Shown here one piece after another: positions 26,439 to 35,870 of a DNA stretch of 64,000 nucleotides. Where the stretch lies: the NCBI RefSeq assembly GCF_000368585.1, contig NZ_KB849558.1, forward strand, positions 600,722 through 664,721, read 5' to 3'. The notes under the pieces were generated by a model, which did not search any database, had not been told where the DNA came from, and was given only the letters and a program-made list of their open reading frames with translations. Positions within the stretch are counted from its first letter, which is position 1; each line of letters opens with the position of its first letter. A program made the translations under genes and the position numbers. The DNA is from Acinetobacter venetianus RAG-1 = CIP 110063 (GTDB lineage Bacteria; Pseudomonadota; Gammaproteobacteria; Pseudomonadales; Moraxellaceae).

Positions 26439-26917
26439 TCATAGATTCGTACTTAAAACTTGATCAATAAATTCAGCTTTGATTTGTCGATATTCATCTG
26501 GCGATAAGCCCATACAGTTTTGTTTTAACTCATTATATTGGTGTACTAGCTGAGCTGAATTCCTCAAGCGATCTCTAAAAATGAGAAAATTAGTAAATTT
26601 TGATCCAGTGACCACTATTTGGAAGGCAACATCCTCATCAGATGCTTGGCTTTCAAGCATACACAGTTCATCAGTGCGTAAAGTATTGAGTTTTTCTTTA
26701 AATCCTAATGTTTTAAGTTGCTCTATTGTTCGTGAAAATTGCTGAGCGGTCACCTCTATATAGATATCTAAGTCACCCTTTGAAATTGCATGAGGGATTG
26801 CTGAAGAACCAATATGTTCAACAATCGCATTTGGGGTTAGCGAAAGTATTTCACTTTTATATTTTTCGAAAAGCTCAGTAGCATTTTGCTGATATTCAGT
26901 TGCTGGAAAAACTGCAT
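26439..26917 (-). pseudogene. GrpB-family nucleotidyltransferase-fold gene, apparent frameshift
   Basis: A GrpB/UPF0157-type protein read in two frames. The good start is ATG 26917 with AGAGGAAG about 4-11 bases upstream, but that frame stops after 26 codons. The family segment (LTPNAIVEHIGSSAIPHAISKGDLDIYIEVTAQ) lies in a second frame that has no ATG, GTG or TTG before GTG 26753, and continues to the stop at 26439. Adding one base to the five-T run (AAAAA at 26907-26911 on the plus strand) joins both into a 159-residue protein. It may be a true pseudogene, a phase-variable tract or a sequence error. Confidence 0.75.
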
Positions 26918-27095
26918 TATTCTTCCTCTAAAAATTTATATAAAAATGCAGCAAGTTATGTACCTAGTTTTGAACACACATATTATTAAAAAATAAGAAA
27001 AGAATAGGTTTATGCGTCATTTTACGACGTTATGTGAATGCACGATGCTGTTAAATTAACTGTAATTATATTTGGACGAGATGAGAGATAAACTC

Positions 27096-27356
27096 ATGGT
27101 GAAAAAGAAAACTATTGAATTTGATGAGTTAACTCGTGAGCAATTGCTGCACGCATTGAAAAAATATGTGCTGAAAGAGTTAGATGTAGATTTAGGGAAT
27201 TTACCTGCACAGTTTTTATTGGACTTTATTGTTGAGGAGTTCGGGCCTTATTTTTACAACCAAGCTTTGAATGATACACATGAATGGTTGGCAGAGCGTT
27301 TTGCTTATTTGAATGATGACCTTTTTGTTTTAACCAAAGAAAACTCAAAAGCTTGA
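27096..27356 (+). CDS. DUF2164 family protein, 86 aa
   Basis: From ATG 27096 (GAGATAAA upstream); ATG 27081 and TTG 27072 are in frame too. IEFDELTREQLLHALKKYVLKELDVDLGNLPAQFLLDFIVEEFGPYFYNQALNDTHEWLAERF matches the DUF2164 pattern (ExxxxLGNLxAxxLLDFxxxExGPxFYNQ). The family is small, cytoplasmic and of unknown function. It converges with putA. Confidence 0.85.
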   Translation: MVKKKTIEFDELTREQLLHALKKYVLKELDVDLGNLPAQFLLDFIVEEFGPYFYNQALNDTHEWLAERFAYLNDDLFVLTKENSKA

Positions 27357-27401
27357 ATACTGAAAAGACACTGTACTCTGGGACAATAATCTCTAAAAAT
27401 G

Positions 27402-27433
27402 AAAAACCCGAACCATGTAGAACATGATTCGGG
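27402..27433 (-). terminator. terminator of putA
   Basis: CCCGAAcCATG and CATGaTTCGGG form an 11-bp stem with one mismatch around a 5-nt loop. On the minus strand it ends GGGTTTTTC. Confidence 0.85.
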
Positions 27434-27454
27434 CTGGGAGATTGAAGACTTAAA

Positions 27455-30400
27455 TTAGTCTTCAGATAAAGTCATTAAACTCGCATTACCACCGGCAGCA
27501 GCAGTATTTACGCTAATAGCGCGTTCAATGACTAGACGTTCTAAAGGAATCTGCTCATCTGTTTGAAGATGAGTAATGCCCACGATTGCTCCAGAACGGT
27601 TCGCAATTTTGTTTTGAAGATCTGTTAATTGCTCAACAGAACCATGATGAAGTACAGCATCAAACTGATCAGTTTCAACATTAGAAATAACTTTGATCGC
27701 CGCTAAAACTTCTTTAGGTAATGAAGCTTGATGTTTTGCTAAGAACATATTGTCTTTTAACACAGCTGCTGAACTACCTACTGCAAAAACTGCGAGGAGT
27801 TGTTGCAATTGACCACGTTCATCGTTTGCAATTGAAAGCACACGATGGCGAGGTAAGATAATGTATTGGTTGCTTTCACCAGTAGGGCCTTGCAACTCGT
27901 AGAATTTACCAACACCGAATGCTGGAGTTTCTGGAATTGCTTGAGCCATATGTTTTTGTGCCCAAGTTAACAAGTTTTGATATGCAACATTTGATACTGC
28001 ATCAAACTGAGAGAGTTCAGATTTAACAGCAAACGGTGTTGCTAAAACTTTCTCAGAACAATGTTCCATCAAACGATACATATAAAGTGGACCACCTGCT
28101 TTTGGACCAGTACCAGATAAGCCTTCACCACCAAATGGTTGTACACCAACAACTGCACCAACGATGTTGCGGTTAATATACAAGTTACCCACTTCTGCAC
28201 GTTGAATGACTGTATTAATCGTTTCATCAATACGAGTATGGAGACCCATTGTTAAGCCATAACCTTTGGCGTTGATGCGGTCGATCAGTTGCTCAAGTTC
28301 ACCGTATTTATACGTGATGATGTGCAACACAGGACCAAATACTTCACGTTCAAGATCATCAAGGTTTGGAAGTTCGATCGCTGTAGGCGGAACGAAAGTA
28401 CCTTGTGCAAGTGCTTGTTGGCTTGCAGCATCATTGAACATCAATTGATGAACAGGGTAGCCCTTAGATTTCATCTTTTGAATGTGATTATCAATCGTTT
28501 GTTTTGCTTCTTGATCGATAACAGGACCAATATCAGTTTTTAAGATTGCTGGATTGCCAACGATCAATTGCTGCATTGCACCTTTCAACATCTTAACGAC
28601 GGTCGCTGCACTGTCTTGTTGTACACATAAGATACGAAGTGCAGAACAACGTTGACCAGCACTATCAAATGCTGAGCTTACAACGTCTAATACAACTTGT
28701 TCGGTTAAAGCTGATGAGTCAACGATCATGGCATTTTGACCACCCGTTTCCGCAATTAACGGAATTGGTTGACCATTTGGTGATAAGCGTTTTGCTACAG
28801 TCTTTTGCAAGATTTTTGCAACTTCTGTAGAACCAGTAAACATAATGCCTTGAATACGATCATCTTGGCTTAGTTGAGCACCAACTGTTTCACCACGACC
28901 CGGTAAAAGTTGTACTGCACCATGTGGAACACCTGCTTCCCAAAGCATTTGTACTGCTTGAGCTGCGATAAGTGGTGTTTGCTCAGCTGGTTTTGCAATA
29001 ACACAGTTACCGCTTACTAACGCTGCTGCAATCTGACCAGAGAAAATCGCAAGAGGGAAGTTCCATGGACTGATACATAACACTGTACCCAATGGCTTAA
29101 CTTGTGCATTTGCTGGTAAGTTTTCAATTTGTGTTGCGTAATAACGTAAGAAGTCAACAGCTTCACGAACTTCTGCAATCGCATTGGCATAGGTTTTACC
29201 GCTTTCACGGCAAAGTAAAACCATAAGTTCTTGAATACGAGATTCCATCAAATCAGCAGCGCGTTTTAAACAAGCAGCACGCTCGAATTTGTCTGTCATC
29301 GCCCAAGTTTGTTGTGCTTGTACCGCTGCTTCTAATGCAAGTTGTACGTCAGCACTAGTTGCTTCATTTACATAACCCACGATTTCACTATTTTGTGCAG
29401 GGTTTGTAATTGCAAGGGCATTACTTTCTGGATGAACTGTAGATTCAAAGCCAAGTAAAGGCGCGCTGTTCCAAACACGGTTACGTAATTGTTGAGCCGT
29501 TTTGTCTAAATCTGTTAATGGTTGATCATTGTTTAGATCAAAGCCATTTGAGTTTGGACGTAATGGATATAAGTTGTGCGGAAGAGGAATTGCAGGATGT
29601 TTTAATCCGAGCTGACCTTCATCTTTCGCAGCAGTTTGAATATCTTTGATTGGAGATTGAATTAGATCTTCAACCTTCAAAGTCTTATCTGCAATACGGT
29701 TTACGAATGATGTATTCGCACCATTTTCAAGTAAACGGCGAACAAGATAAGCCAATAAGGTTTCATGGTTACCTACAGGCGCGTAGACGCGGCAAGGAAT
29801 CCCCAATTTTTTATCTTCTTTTGAACCTACAACTTGTTCATACAATGGCTCACCCATACCGTGTAAGCATTGGAACTCATATTGACCTGGGTAATATTTA
29901 CTTGGATCAGCAAGGTTGTAAATCGTTGCAAGCGATTGAGCGTTATGTGTTGCGAATTGCGGATACACTTGATCAGGCGCAGCAAGTAATTTTTTCGCGC
30001 AAGCAATGTAAGACAAGTCCGTGTGAACTTTACGAGTAAACACAGGGTAGTCTGTCATACCGTCGATTTGCGCTTTCTTGATTTCGCTATCCCAGTATGC
30101 ACCTTTCACCAAACGGATCATTAAACGTTTGTTACTACGTTTCGCAAGATCAACGATGTAATCTACAACGAAGAAGCAGCGTTTTTGGTAAGCTTGAATA
30201 ACGAAGCCTATACCTTTCCAGTCAGCAAGTTTTGGCTCAAAGCAAAGACGCTCAAGTAGCTCTAAAGAAATTTCGAGACGTTCTGACTCTTCTGCATCGA
30301 TATTTAAACCGATGTCATAGTGTTTAGCTAAACACGCTAGTTCATAAACTTTGTTATAAAGTTCGTTGTGAACACGATCAATTTGCGCACGTTGGTAACG

Positions 30401-31219
30401 TGGGTGCAACGCAGAAAGTTTGATTGAAATACCTGGGCCTTCGTAAACACCACGACCATTAGATGCTTTACCAATCGCATGAATGGCTTGAGTGTAGTCG
30501 TTATAATAACGCTCAGCATCATGGTCAGTCAGCGCAGCTTCACCAAGCATATCATACGAGTAGCGGAAGCCTTTGTGCTCAAGTGGTTTAGCATGTTCAA
30601 GTGCTTCTTCGATGGTTTCGCCAGTAACGAATTGTTCACCCATCATACGCATAGCTACATCAACGGCTTTACGAATGATGCCGCGACCACTGCGTGCGAG
30701 AAGGCCTGTCAATACGCTTGATAAACTGGTTTGCTTAGGCGTTTCCATTAACTTGCCAGTAAGCATTAAGCCCCAAGCAGCAGCATTGACGAACATGAGG
30801 CTACTTTGGCCAACGTGTTCTTTCCAGTTACCTTGGTTGATTTTGTCACGAATGAGTAAATCGCGTGTTGCCGTGTCTGGAATACGAAGTAATGCTTCAG
30901 CCAAACACATAAGCGCAACACCTTCCTGTGAAGAAAGTGAGAACTCTTGTAGTAAGCCTTGAACGATGCCTGCTTTACCCGCTGAGCTTTTACGCTCACG
31001 TAAGTTATGGGCAAGGTCAAAAGCCAATTCATAAATTTTTTGATCAAGATCAGGAGAAATATTAGCTGCTTCAGCAAGTTCTGCTACGGCTTCTGGCTCT
31101 GCACGTCGCCAAGCAGTATTAATGCGTTGCTCAAGCTCACTTTTTTCTTTAAATTCGGTGATATAACCACCATTGTTGTGAGCCGTGTCCATTTGTGCGG
31201 GGATATCCAAAGTATTCAT
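27455..31219 (-). CDS. putA: bifunctional proline dehydrogenase / P5C dehydrogenase
   Basis: 1254 residues from ATG 31219. The proline dehydrogenase barrel (residues about 180-480: GKASNGRGVYEGPGISIKLSALHPRY, GLNIDAEESERLE, RLVKGAYWDSEIK, FATHNAQSLATI, EFQCLHGMGEPLY) is followed by the aldehyde dehydrogenase domain (about 560-1050: PWNFPLAIFSGQIAAALVSGNCVIAKPAEQTPL, IAETGGQNAMIVDSSA with catalytic Glu, SAGQRCSALR with catalytic Cys). Together they convert proline to glutamate with substrate channelling. There is no N-terminal ribbon-helix-helix, so unlike E. coli PutA it should not repress its own operon; the divergent Lrp-type gene probably does the regulation. Confidence 0.98.
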   Translation of the reverse strand: MNTLDIPAQMDTAHNNGGYITEFKEKSELEQRINTAWRRAEPEAVAELAEAANISPDLDQKIYELAFDLAHNLRERKSSAGKAGIVQGLLQEFSLSSQEGVALMCLAEALLRIPDTATRDLLIRDKINQGNWKEHVGQSSLMFVNAAAWGLMLTGKLMETPKQTSLSSVLTGLLARSGRGIIRKAVDVAMRMMGEQFVTGETIEEALEHAKPLEHKGFRYSYDMLGEAALTDHDAERYYNDYTQAIHAIGKASNGRGVYEGPGISIKLSALHPRYQRAQIDRVHNELYNKVYELACLAKHYDIGLNIDAEESERLEISLELLERLCFEPKLADWKGIGFVIQAYQKRCFFVVDYIVDLAKRSNKRLMIRLVKGAYWDSEIKKAQIDGMTDYPVFTRKVHTDLSYIACAKKLLAAPDQVYPQFATHNAQSLATIYNLADPSKYYPGQYEFQCLHGMGEPLYEQVVGSKEDKKLGIPCRVYAPVGNHETLLAYLVRRLLENGANTSFVNRIADKTLKVEDLIQSPIKDIQTAAKDEGQLGLKHPAIPLPHNLYPLRPNSNGFDLNNDQPLTDLDKTAQQLRNRVWNSAPLLGFESTVHPESNALAITNPAQNSEIVGYVNEATSADVQLALEAAVQAQQTWAMTDKFERAACLKRAADLMESRIQELMVLLCRESGKTYANAIAEVREAVDFLRYYATQIENLPANAQVKPLGTVLCISPWNFPLAIFSGQIAAALVSGNCVIAKPAEQTPLIAAQAVQMLWEAGVPHGAVQLLPGRGETVGAQLSQDDRIQGIMFTGSTEVAKILQKTVAKRLSPNGQPIPLIAETGGQNAMIVDSSALTEQVVLDVVSSAFDSAGQRCSALRILCVQQDSAATVVKMLKGAMQQLIVGNPAILKTDIGPVIDQEAKQTIDNHIQKMKSKGYPVHQLMFNDAASQQALAQGTFVPPTAIELPNLDDLEREVFGPVLHIITYKYGELEQLIDRINAKGYGLTMGLHTRIDETINTVIQRAEVGNLYINRNIVGAVVGVQPFGGEGLSGTGPKAGGPLYMYRLMEHCSEKVLATPFAVKSELSQFDAVSNVAYQNLLTWAQKHMAQAIPETPAFGVGKFYELQGPTGESNQYIILPRHRVLSIANDERGQLQQLLAVFAVGSSAAVLKDNMFLAKHQASLPKEVLAAIKVISNVETDQFDAVLHHGSVEQLTDLQNKIANRSGAIVGITHLQTDEQIPLERLVIERAISVNTAAAGGNASLMTLSED

Positions 31220-31339
31220 ACGAAATTCCAATAACAATCTCTAGTACATATTGAGTAGAGAGGTTTAGATAATTTATGATTACAGAATAAAACCCGAGTA
31301 ACTCACTATATTTTACCCATTTTTTAGAGGAAAATTCAG

Positions 31340-31831
31340 TTGAATAGCCCTATTTATACCTTAGATCGGACGGATCTGAAAATTTTGGATATTCTTCAAA
31401 CAGATGGGAGAATTTCTAACAGTAAATTAGCCGAACTTGTGAACCTTTCACCCACAGCTGTAATGGCGCGTGTGCAGAAGTTAACGAAAGATGAATTCAT
31501 CTTAGGGTATGAGGCAAAACTCAATCCAAACAAGCTCAATGCGAACTTTCTCGTGTTTGTAGAAGTGTTGCTTGATAAAACCACGCCGCACGTTTTGGAT
31601 GATTTCATCGACGCTGTAACGCAATATCCTGAGATTGTTGAATGTCATATGGTGAGTGGTGGCTTTGATTTTTTAATCAAGCTGCGTAGCGGAGGAATGG
31701 AGGAGTTTCGTCGTATTGCGGGTCAGATCTTATGGCAGTTGCCAGGGGTAAAAGAGACTCGGAGTTATCCTGTGATGCAGGTGGTCAAAGATAGTTCGAA
31801 GATAAAAATTAAATCACGTTCAAAATTTTAA
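31340..31831 (+). CDS. Lrp/AsnC-family regulator (PutR-like)
   Basis: 163 residues. Start is TTG 31340, with GAGGA about 8-12 bases upstream and no better codon. N-terminal helix-turn-helix (LDRTDLKILDILQTDGRISNSKLAELVNLSPTAVMARVQKL) and C-terminal RAM effector domain (VECHMVSGGFDFLIKLRSGGMEEFRRIAGQILWQLPGVKETRSYPVMQVVKDSS). It is divergent from putA with a 120-bp gap and adjacent to putP, so it is most likely the proline-responsive activator of putA/putP, as in other bacteria whose PutA lacks a DNA-binding domain. The effector is inferred from context. Confidence 0.9.
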   Translation: MNSPIYTLDRTDLKILDILQTDGRISNSKLAELVNLSPTAVMARVQKLTKDEFILGYEAKLNPNKLNANFLVFVEVLLDKTTPHVLDDFIDAVTQYPEIVECHMVSGGFDFLIKLRSGGMEEFRRIAGQILWQLPGVKETRSYPVMQVVKDSSKIKIKSRSKF

Positions 31832-31832
31832 A

Positions 31833-31860
31833 TAAAAAAAGGGGCTCTAAAGCCCCTTAA
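31833..31860. terminator. bidirectional terminator between putR-like gene and putP
   Basis: AAAAAAGGGGCT / AGCCCCTT with a CTAA loop; T7 on the minus strand. Confidence 0.88.
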
Positions 31861-31873
31861 ATTTCTCAATGAA

Positions 31874-33370
31874 TTATTTCATTTCGCGTGTATAGATTTC
31901 ATCAGCTTGTTCAAAGCGGCTTGTCACAGTCGCGTTTGGTGCTTTACCAAGTAAGCTCACCACAACGATGCTGATCAAAGCGAGAACGAAGCCTGGAATG
32001 ATTTCGTAAATACCAGTATCGCCGAAGAAGTTCTTCCATACGATTACCGTAACAGCACCAACGATCATACCTACCAATGCACCGTTTAGCGTCATACGCT
32101 TCCAGAACAATGAAAGAATAATCAATGGACCAAAAGCAGCACCGAAACCAGCCCATGCATAAGCAACCAAACCAAGTACTTTACTGTCTGGGTTTTGAGC
32201 TAAAGAGAGTGCAAGCAATGCAACAGCAAGTACCATTGCACGACCGATCCAAACCAACTCTTTTTGAGATGCATTTTTACGGAAAAGGCCTTTGTACAAA
32301 TCTTCCGTCAACGCACTAGAGCAGACAAGAAGCTGACAGCTCAACGTACTCATCACAGCAGATAAAATTGCAGCAAGGATGACACCAACAACCCAAGGGT
32401 TGAACAAAATTTTGGTGAGTTCCATGAACACAGTTTCAGGGTTAGCACTTACAGCAGCGGCAAACTCAGGATGTTGTTGGAAGTATGCGATACCGACGAA
32501 ACCAGAACCAACTGCACCAATCAAGCATAGGACCATCCAAGTCATACCAATGCGGCGGGCAGCAGGAATTGATTTAACAGAATCAGCAGCCATAAAGCGA
32601 ACGAGGATATGAGGTTGACCAAAATAGCCTAAACCCCAAGCCGCCGCTGATAGAATCGCAACAAAACTTAAATTCGAAACAAAATCATAAGCGTGTGGAC
32701 GTGCACTTTCTACAATCGCTGTAAACTCTTCCGCGCCAATTCCCAATGACATGTACGTCACGATAGGGAGAAGCAATAATGCGAAAATCATTAAGCCTGC
32801 TTGGAAAGTATCTGTCCAGCTGATTGCTAAGAAACCACCGATACACACATAACCAATCGTTGCAAAAGCACCTAACATAAGCGCAGTTTGATACGGTAAG
32901 TGGAATAGCGTTTCAAATAATCGAGCACCAGCAACCATACCTGAAGCACAATAAATTGCAAAAAAGATCAGAATAATCAATGCAGATGTGACGCGTAAGA
33001 TTTTTTTCTGATCATCAAAACGACCAGTAAAATAATCAGGCAGGGTGAGGGCATTGTTTTGTACTTCGGTATGCACACGTAAACGACCTGCAACCAAATA
33101 CCAGTTAAGCCATGCACCAATGATCAAACCGATTGCAATCCACGATTCTGATAAACCAGTTAGGTAAATTGCGCCTGGTAAGCCCATGAGCAACCAACCA
33201 CTCATATCCGATGCACCAGCAGATAAAGCGGTAACAAAACTGCCTAAACTTCGGCCTCCAAGAATATAATCATCAAGATTTTTGGTGGAAAAATAGGCGT
33301 ATAGACCGATGCCGAGCATGGCAGCGATGTATACCACGAATACAACAACTGTGGGATTAGAAAAATTCAT
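31874..33370 (-). CDS. putP: sodium/proline symporter
   Basis: 498 residues, about 13 membrane helices, SSS family. Sodium-site and substrate-site segments: LGSFVTALSAGASDMSGWLLMGLPGAIYLTG, GGFLAISWTDTFQAGLM, VRFMAADSVKSIPAARRIGMTWM, SAVMSTLSCQLLVCSSALTEDLYK and AYAWAGFGAAFGPLIILSLFWKRMT. Length and motifs match PutP closely. It imports proline for PutA. It converges with the Lrp-type gene, so the three genes form a proline-use locus. Confidence 0.97.
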   Translation of the reverse strand: MNFSNPTVVVFVVYIAAMLGIGLYAYFSTKNLDDYILGGRSLGSFVTALSAGASDMSGWLLMGLPGAIYLTGLSESWIAIGLIIGAWLNWYLVAGRLRVHTEVQNNALTLPDYFTGRFDDQKKILRVTSALIILIFFAIYCASGMVAGARLFETLFHLPYQTALMLGAFATIGYVCIGGFLAISWTDTFQAGLMIFALLLLPIVTYMSLGIGAEEFTAIVESARPHAYDFVSNLSFVAILSAAAWGLGYFGQPHILVRFMAADSVKSIPAARRIGMTWMVLCLIGAVGSGFVGIAYFQQHPEFAAAVSANPETVFMELTKILFNPWVVGVILAAILSAVMSTLSCQLLVCSSALTEDLYKGLFRKNASQKELVWIGRAMVLAVALLALSLAQNPDSKVLGLVAYAWAGFGAAFGPLIILSLFWKRMTLNGALVGMIVGAVTVIVWKNFFGDTGIYEIIPGFVLALISIVVVSLLGKAPNATVTSRFEQADEIYTREMK

Positions 33371-33851
33371 AATGGATGCCTGTCCTTACATATCCATAAT
33401 TTGCAATCACATCCGAATAGTCAAAAAAATGATCCACTATTCCTTGGATTGATAAGGTCACAGATTCAAGCACGTTTGTTTTTTGAAATACTGTTAACTT
33501 TATGTGTATTTTATGTATTGTTTATGTAATTTAAAATAAGTGTATGAATATTCGTTTTTTAATCTGAAAAAAAGCATTTTTTCTTGCGTAAAAAAATGAG
33601 ATTTTAGCTCAAAAAAACGGTACGACGTTTTAGTTAGTTACAAAAGTATATTCTCCAAGCCAAAAAACAGCGATATGGGTGTGAAAAGTAGGCAAAATAA
33701 ATGAAACATGATGTTACATTTGCAACAAAGCAGAGAAATTTCATTATAAAAAATACGTAATGTTAAGCAATTTTGCTAATGAATATTTACTCTAAATCTT
33801 CCATATTAATGTCTCGCACCAATAAGGTGCATCGTCTGAGAGAAATGGAAA
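33371..33851. other. 481-bp divergent intergenic region, putP / aspA
   Basis: AT-rich, promoter-bearing gap with no ORF supported by a ribosome binding site. AAAACG-N6-CGTTTT at 33614-33631 is the only palindrome of note, and it may be chance. No riboswitch or sRNA signature was recognised. Confidence 0.5.
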
Positions 33852-35294
33852 GTGAACACGGTTCAAACGGCAACTATAAGAATAGAGCATGACTTGCTCG
33901 GCGCGAAAGAAGTTCCTGCTGATTGTTATTATGGAATTCATACTTTACGTGCAATAGAGAATTTTAAAATATCTTCGCAGAAAGTTGGACAAAATGGCTA
34001 TTTTATTCGTGCGCTAGCACAGGTAAAAAAGGCTTCAGCTCAAGCGAACCTAAGTTTTGGAAAACTGACGGAAACTCAAAGTATTGCAATCCAGCATGGA
34101 TGTGATGCTTTAATCAATGAAACTGAAAAATGGCAAGATTCTTTCCCAATTGATATTTATCAAGGCGGTGCAGGAACTTCCATCAATATGAACACCAATG
34201 AAGTCATTGCAAATATTGCATTAGAATCATTGGGTCATCAAAAAGGTAAGTATGATGTGATTCATCCGAACGATCACGTCAATAAATCCCAATCTACCAA
34301 TGATGTCTATCCTACAGCGATCCGCTTATCAACGTATTGCTCTTTGGATGCTTTATTTACACAGATGGATAAATTAATCACTTCATTTGAAAATAAAGCG
34401 ATTGAGTTCCGTTATGTTTTAAAAATGGGACGCACGCAACTGCAAGATGCTGTGCCGATGACACTTGGGCAAGAATTCCATGCATTCGCAACCTTATTAA
34501 AAGAAGATGTTCGTTTAATCAAGCGTACTCGCGAATTGTTGCTCGAAGTGAACTTAGGTGCAACGGCAATTGGTACTGGTGTAAATACGCCGAAAGGCTA
34601 TGCAGCAAAAGTCGTAACCTGTCTAAAAGATATTACGGGTTTAAAACTGGTTGGTGCTGAAGATTATGTTGAGGCAACCAGTGACTGTGGTGTTTTCATC
34701 ATTTTATCCAGTGCTTTGAAGCGTTTGGCGTGTAAGCTTTCAAAAATCAGTAATGATTTGCGATTGTTAAGTTCAGGTCCTCGTACTGGTTTAGGTGAAA
34801 TCCAATTGCCAGAATTACAAGCTGGCTCTTCAATCATGCCAGCAAAAGTAAACCCAGTTATTCCTGAAGTGGTAAACCAAATTGCATTTAAAGTGATTGG
34901 CAATGATTTAACCATTACTTTCGCTGCTGAAGCAGGTCAATTACAGCTAAACGTGATGGAACCAGTGATTGCGATTTCATTGAATGAATCAATTGAGCTA
35001 CTGACACATGCGATTCAAAGTCTGGATGAAAAATGTGTACGCGGTATTAAGGCGCATCAACAAGCATGTCATGATGCAGTGATGCGTAGTGTCGGAATTA
35101 TTACCTTGCTTGATCCTTTATTGGGGCATGCGTTGTGTGATGAGATAGGTAAGCAATGTATCGCTGAAAATAAAACCATCCAAGAAGTTGTATTGGAGCG
35201 TGAGTTATTGACTCAAGAACAGCTTGATGAAATTTTCTCTTTTGAAAATCTAGTTTCTGAAGTCGACGGCTATCCAGTTGATTACGTTGCATAG
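33852..35294 (+). CDS. aspA: aspartate ammonia-lyase
   Basis: 480 residues. It converts aspartate to fumarate and ammonia. The superfamily signature [15 protein letters not shown] holds the catalytic Ser loop. Other marks: [78 protein letters not shown]. This is aspartase rather than fumarase C by the N-terminus and the REN-type context. Start is GTG 33852: GAGAGA lies 8 bases upstream, and an overlapping ATG at 33845 is in another frame with no site of its own. Confidence 0.96.
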   Translation: MNTVQTATIRIEHDLLGAKEVPADCYYGIHTLRAIENFKISSQKVGQNGYFIRALAQVKKASAQANLSFGKLTETQSIAIQHGCDALINETEKWQDSFPIDIYQGGAGTSINMNTNEVIANIALESLGHQKGKYDVIHPNDHVNKSQSTNDVYPTAIRLSTYCSLDALFTQMDKLITSFENKAIEFRYVLKMGRTQLQDAVPMTLGQEFHAFATLLKEDVRLIKRTRELLLEVNLGATAIGTGVNTPKGYAAKVVTCLKDITGLKLVGAEDYVEATSDCGVFIILSSALKRLACKLSKISNDLRLLSSGPRTGLGEIQLPELQAGSSIMPAKVNPVIPEVVNQIAFKVIGNDLTITFAAEAGQLQLNVMEPVIAISLNESIELLTHAIQSLDEKCVRGIKAHQQACHDAVMRSVGIITLLDPLLGHALCDEIGKQCIAENKTIQEVVLERELLTQEQLDEIFSFENLVSEVDGYPVDYVA

Positions 35295-35308
35295 ATAATT
35301 CATGTCAT

Positions 35309-35341
35309 AAAAAAAGCCTAGTTCAATGACTAGGCTTTTTT
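35309..35341. terminator. bidirectional terminator between aspA and gcvH
   Basis: AAAAAAAGCCTAGT / ACTAGGCTTTTTT with a 6-nt loop. Confidence 0.93.
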
Positions 35342-35354
35342 AAATTTATAAAAA

Positions 35355-35729
35355 TTATAAACCTGATTCATATTCGCTGTTAGAAAGTAATTTTTCAACA
35401 TCTGCGATATTGTCTGGTTTAATTTTATAAATCCAGCCTTTACCGTAAGGCTCTTCATTAACAAAATCAGGATCATCTTCAAGATCAGTATTTACTTCGA
35501 CCACTGTACCTGAAACAGGTGCGTGAATATCAGAAGCAGTCTTCACTGATTCAACAATACCAGCTTGTTCAGTTGCTGTAACATGGCTGCCAACTTCTGG
35601 AGCTTCAACATAAACTAGATCACCTAGCTCTTCTTGCGCGTGGTCGCTAATTCCTGTAACAACCAAATCACCTTCAATTCTTACCCATTCATGCGTACGC
35701 GCATATTTCAAATCAGCTGGATGATTCAT
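35355..35729 (-). CDS. gcvH: glycine cleavage system H protein
   Basis: 124 residues. The lipoyl carrier of glycine cleavage. The lipoylated Lys63 sits in [18 protein letters not shown]. Other family segments: [36 protein letters not shown] at the start and [15 protein letters not shown] at the end. gcvP and gcvT are not nearby; H protein also carries lipoate between LipB and other enzymes, so a solitary gcvH is not odd. Confidence 0.97.
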   Translation of the reverse strand: MNHPADLKYARTHEWVRIEGDLVVTGISDHAQEELGDLVYVEAPEVGSHVTATEQAGIVESVKTASDIHAPVSGTVVEVNTDLEDDPDFVNEEPYGKGWIYKIKPDNIADVEKLLSNSEYESGL

Positions 35730-35870
35730 GACAACTCCTTAACAATTTGTCTCATCATTTTTGTGGCTTTATACATGTTTTTTAATCAAAACAAAAGCAA
35801 AAGCATTTATAAAATAAGTACTTTTAGAGATTGTTGAGTCATTCTTGAAGTCACCCAACAAATTCTAACT

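Noticed and set aside
30766..31077. 103-codon ORF overlapping putA
   Set aside because: Shadow frame within strongly conserved putA sequence.
33614..33631. AAAACG-N6-CGTTTT palindrome in the putP-aspA gap
   Set aside because: Short arms of simple A/T runs in AT-rich DNA; no regulator or position argument supports it.
33845..33892. 15-codon ORF overlapping the aspA start
   Set aside because: The ATG directly follows the ribosome binding site with no spacing, so it is unlikely to be translated.
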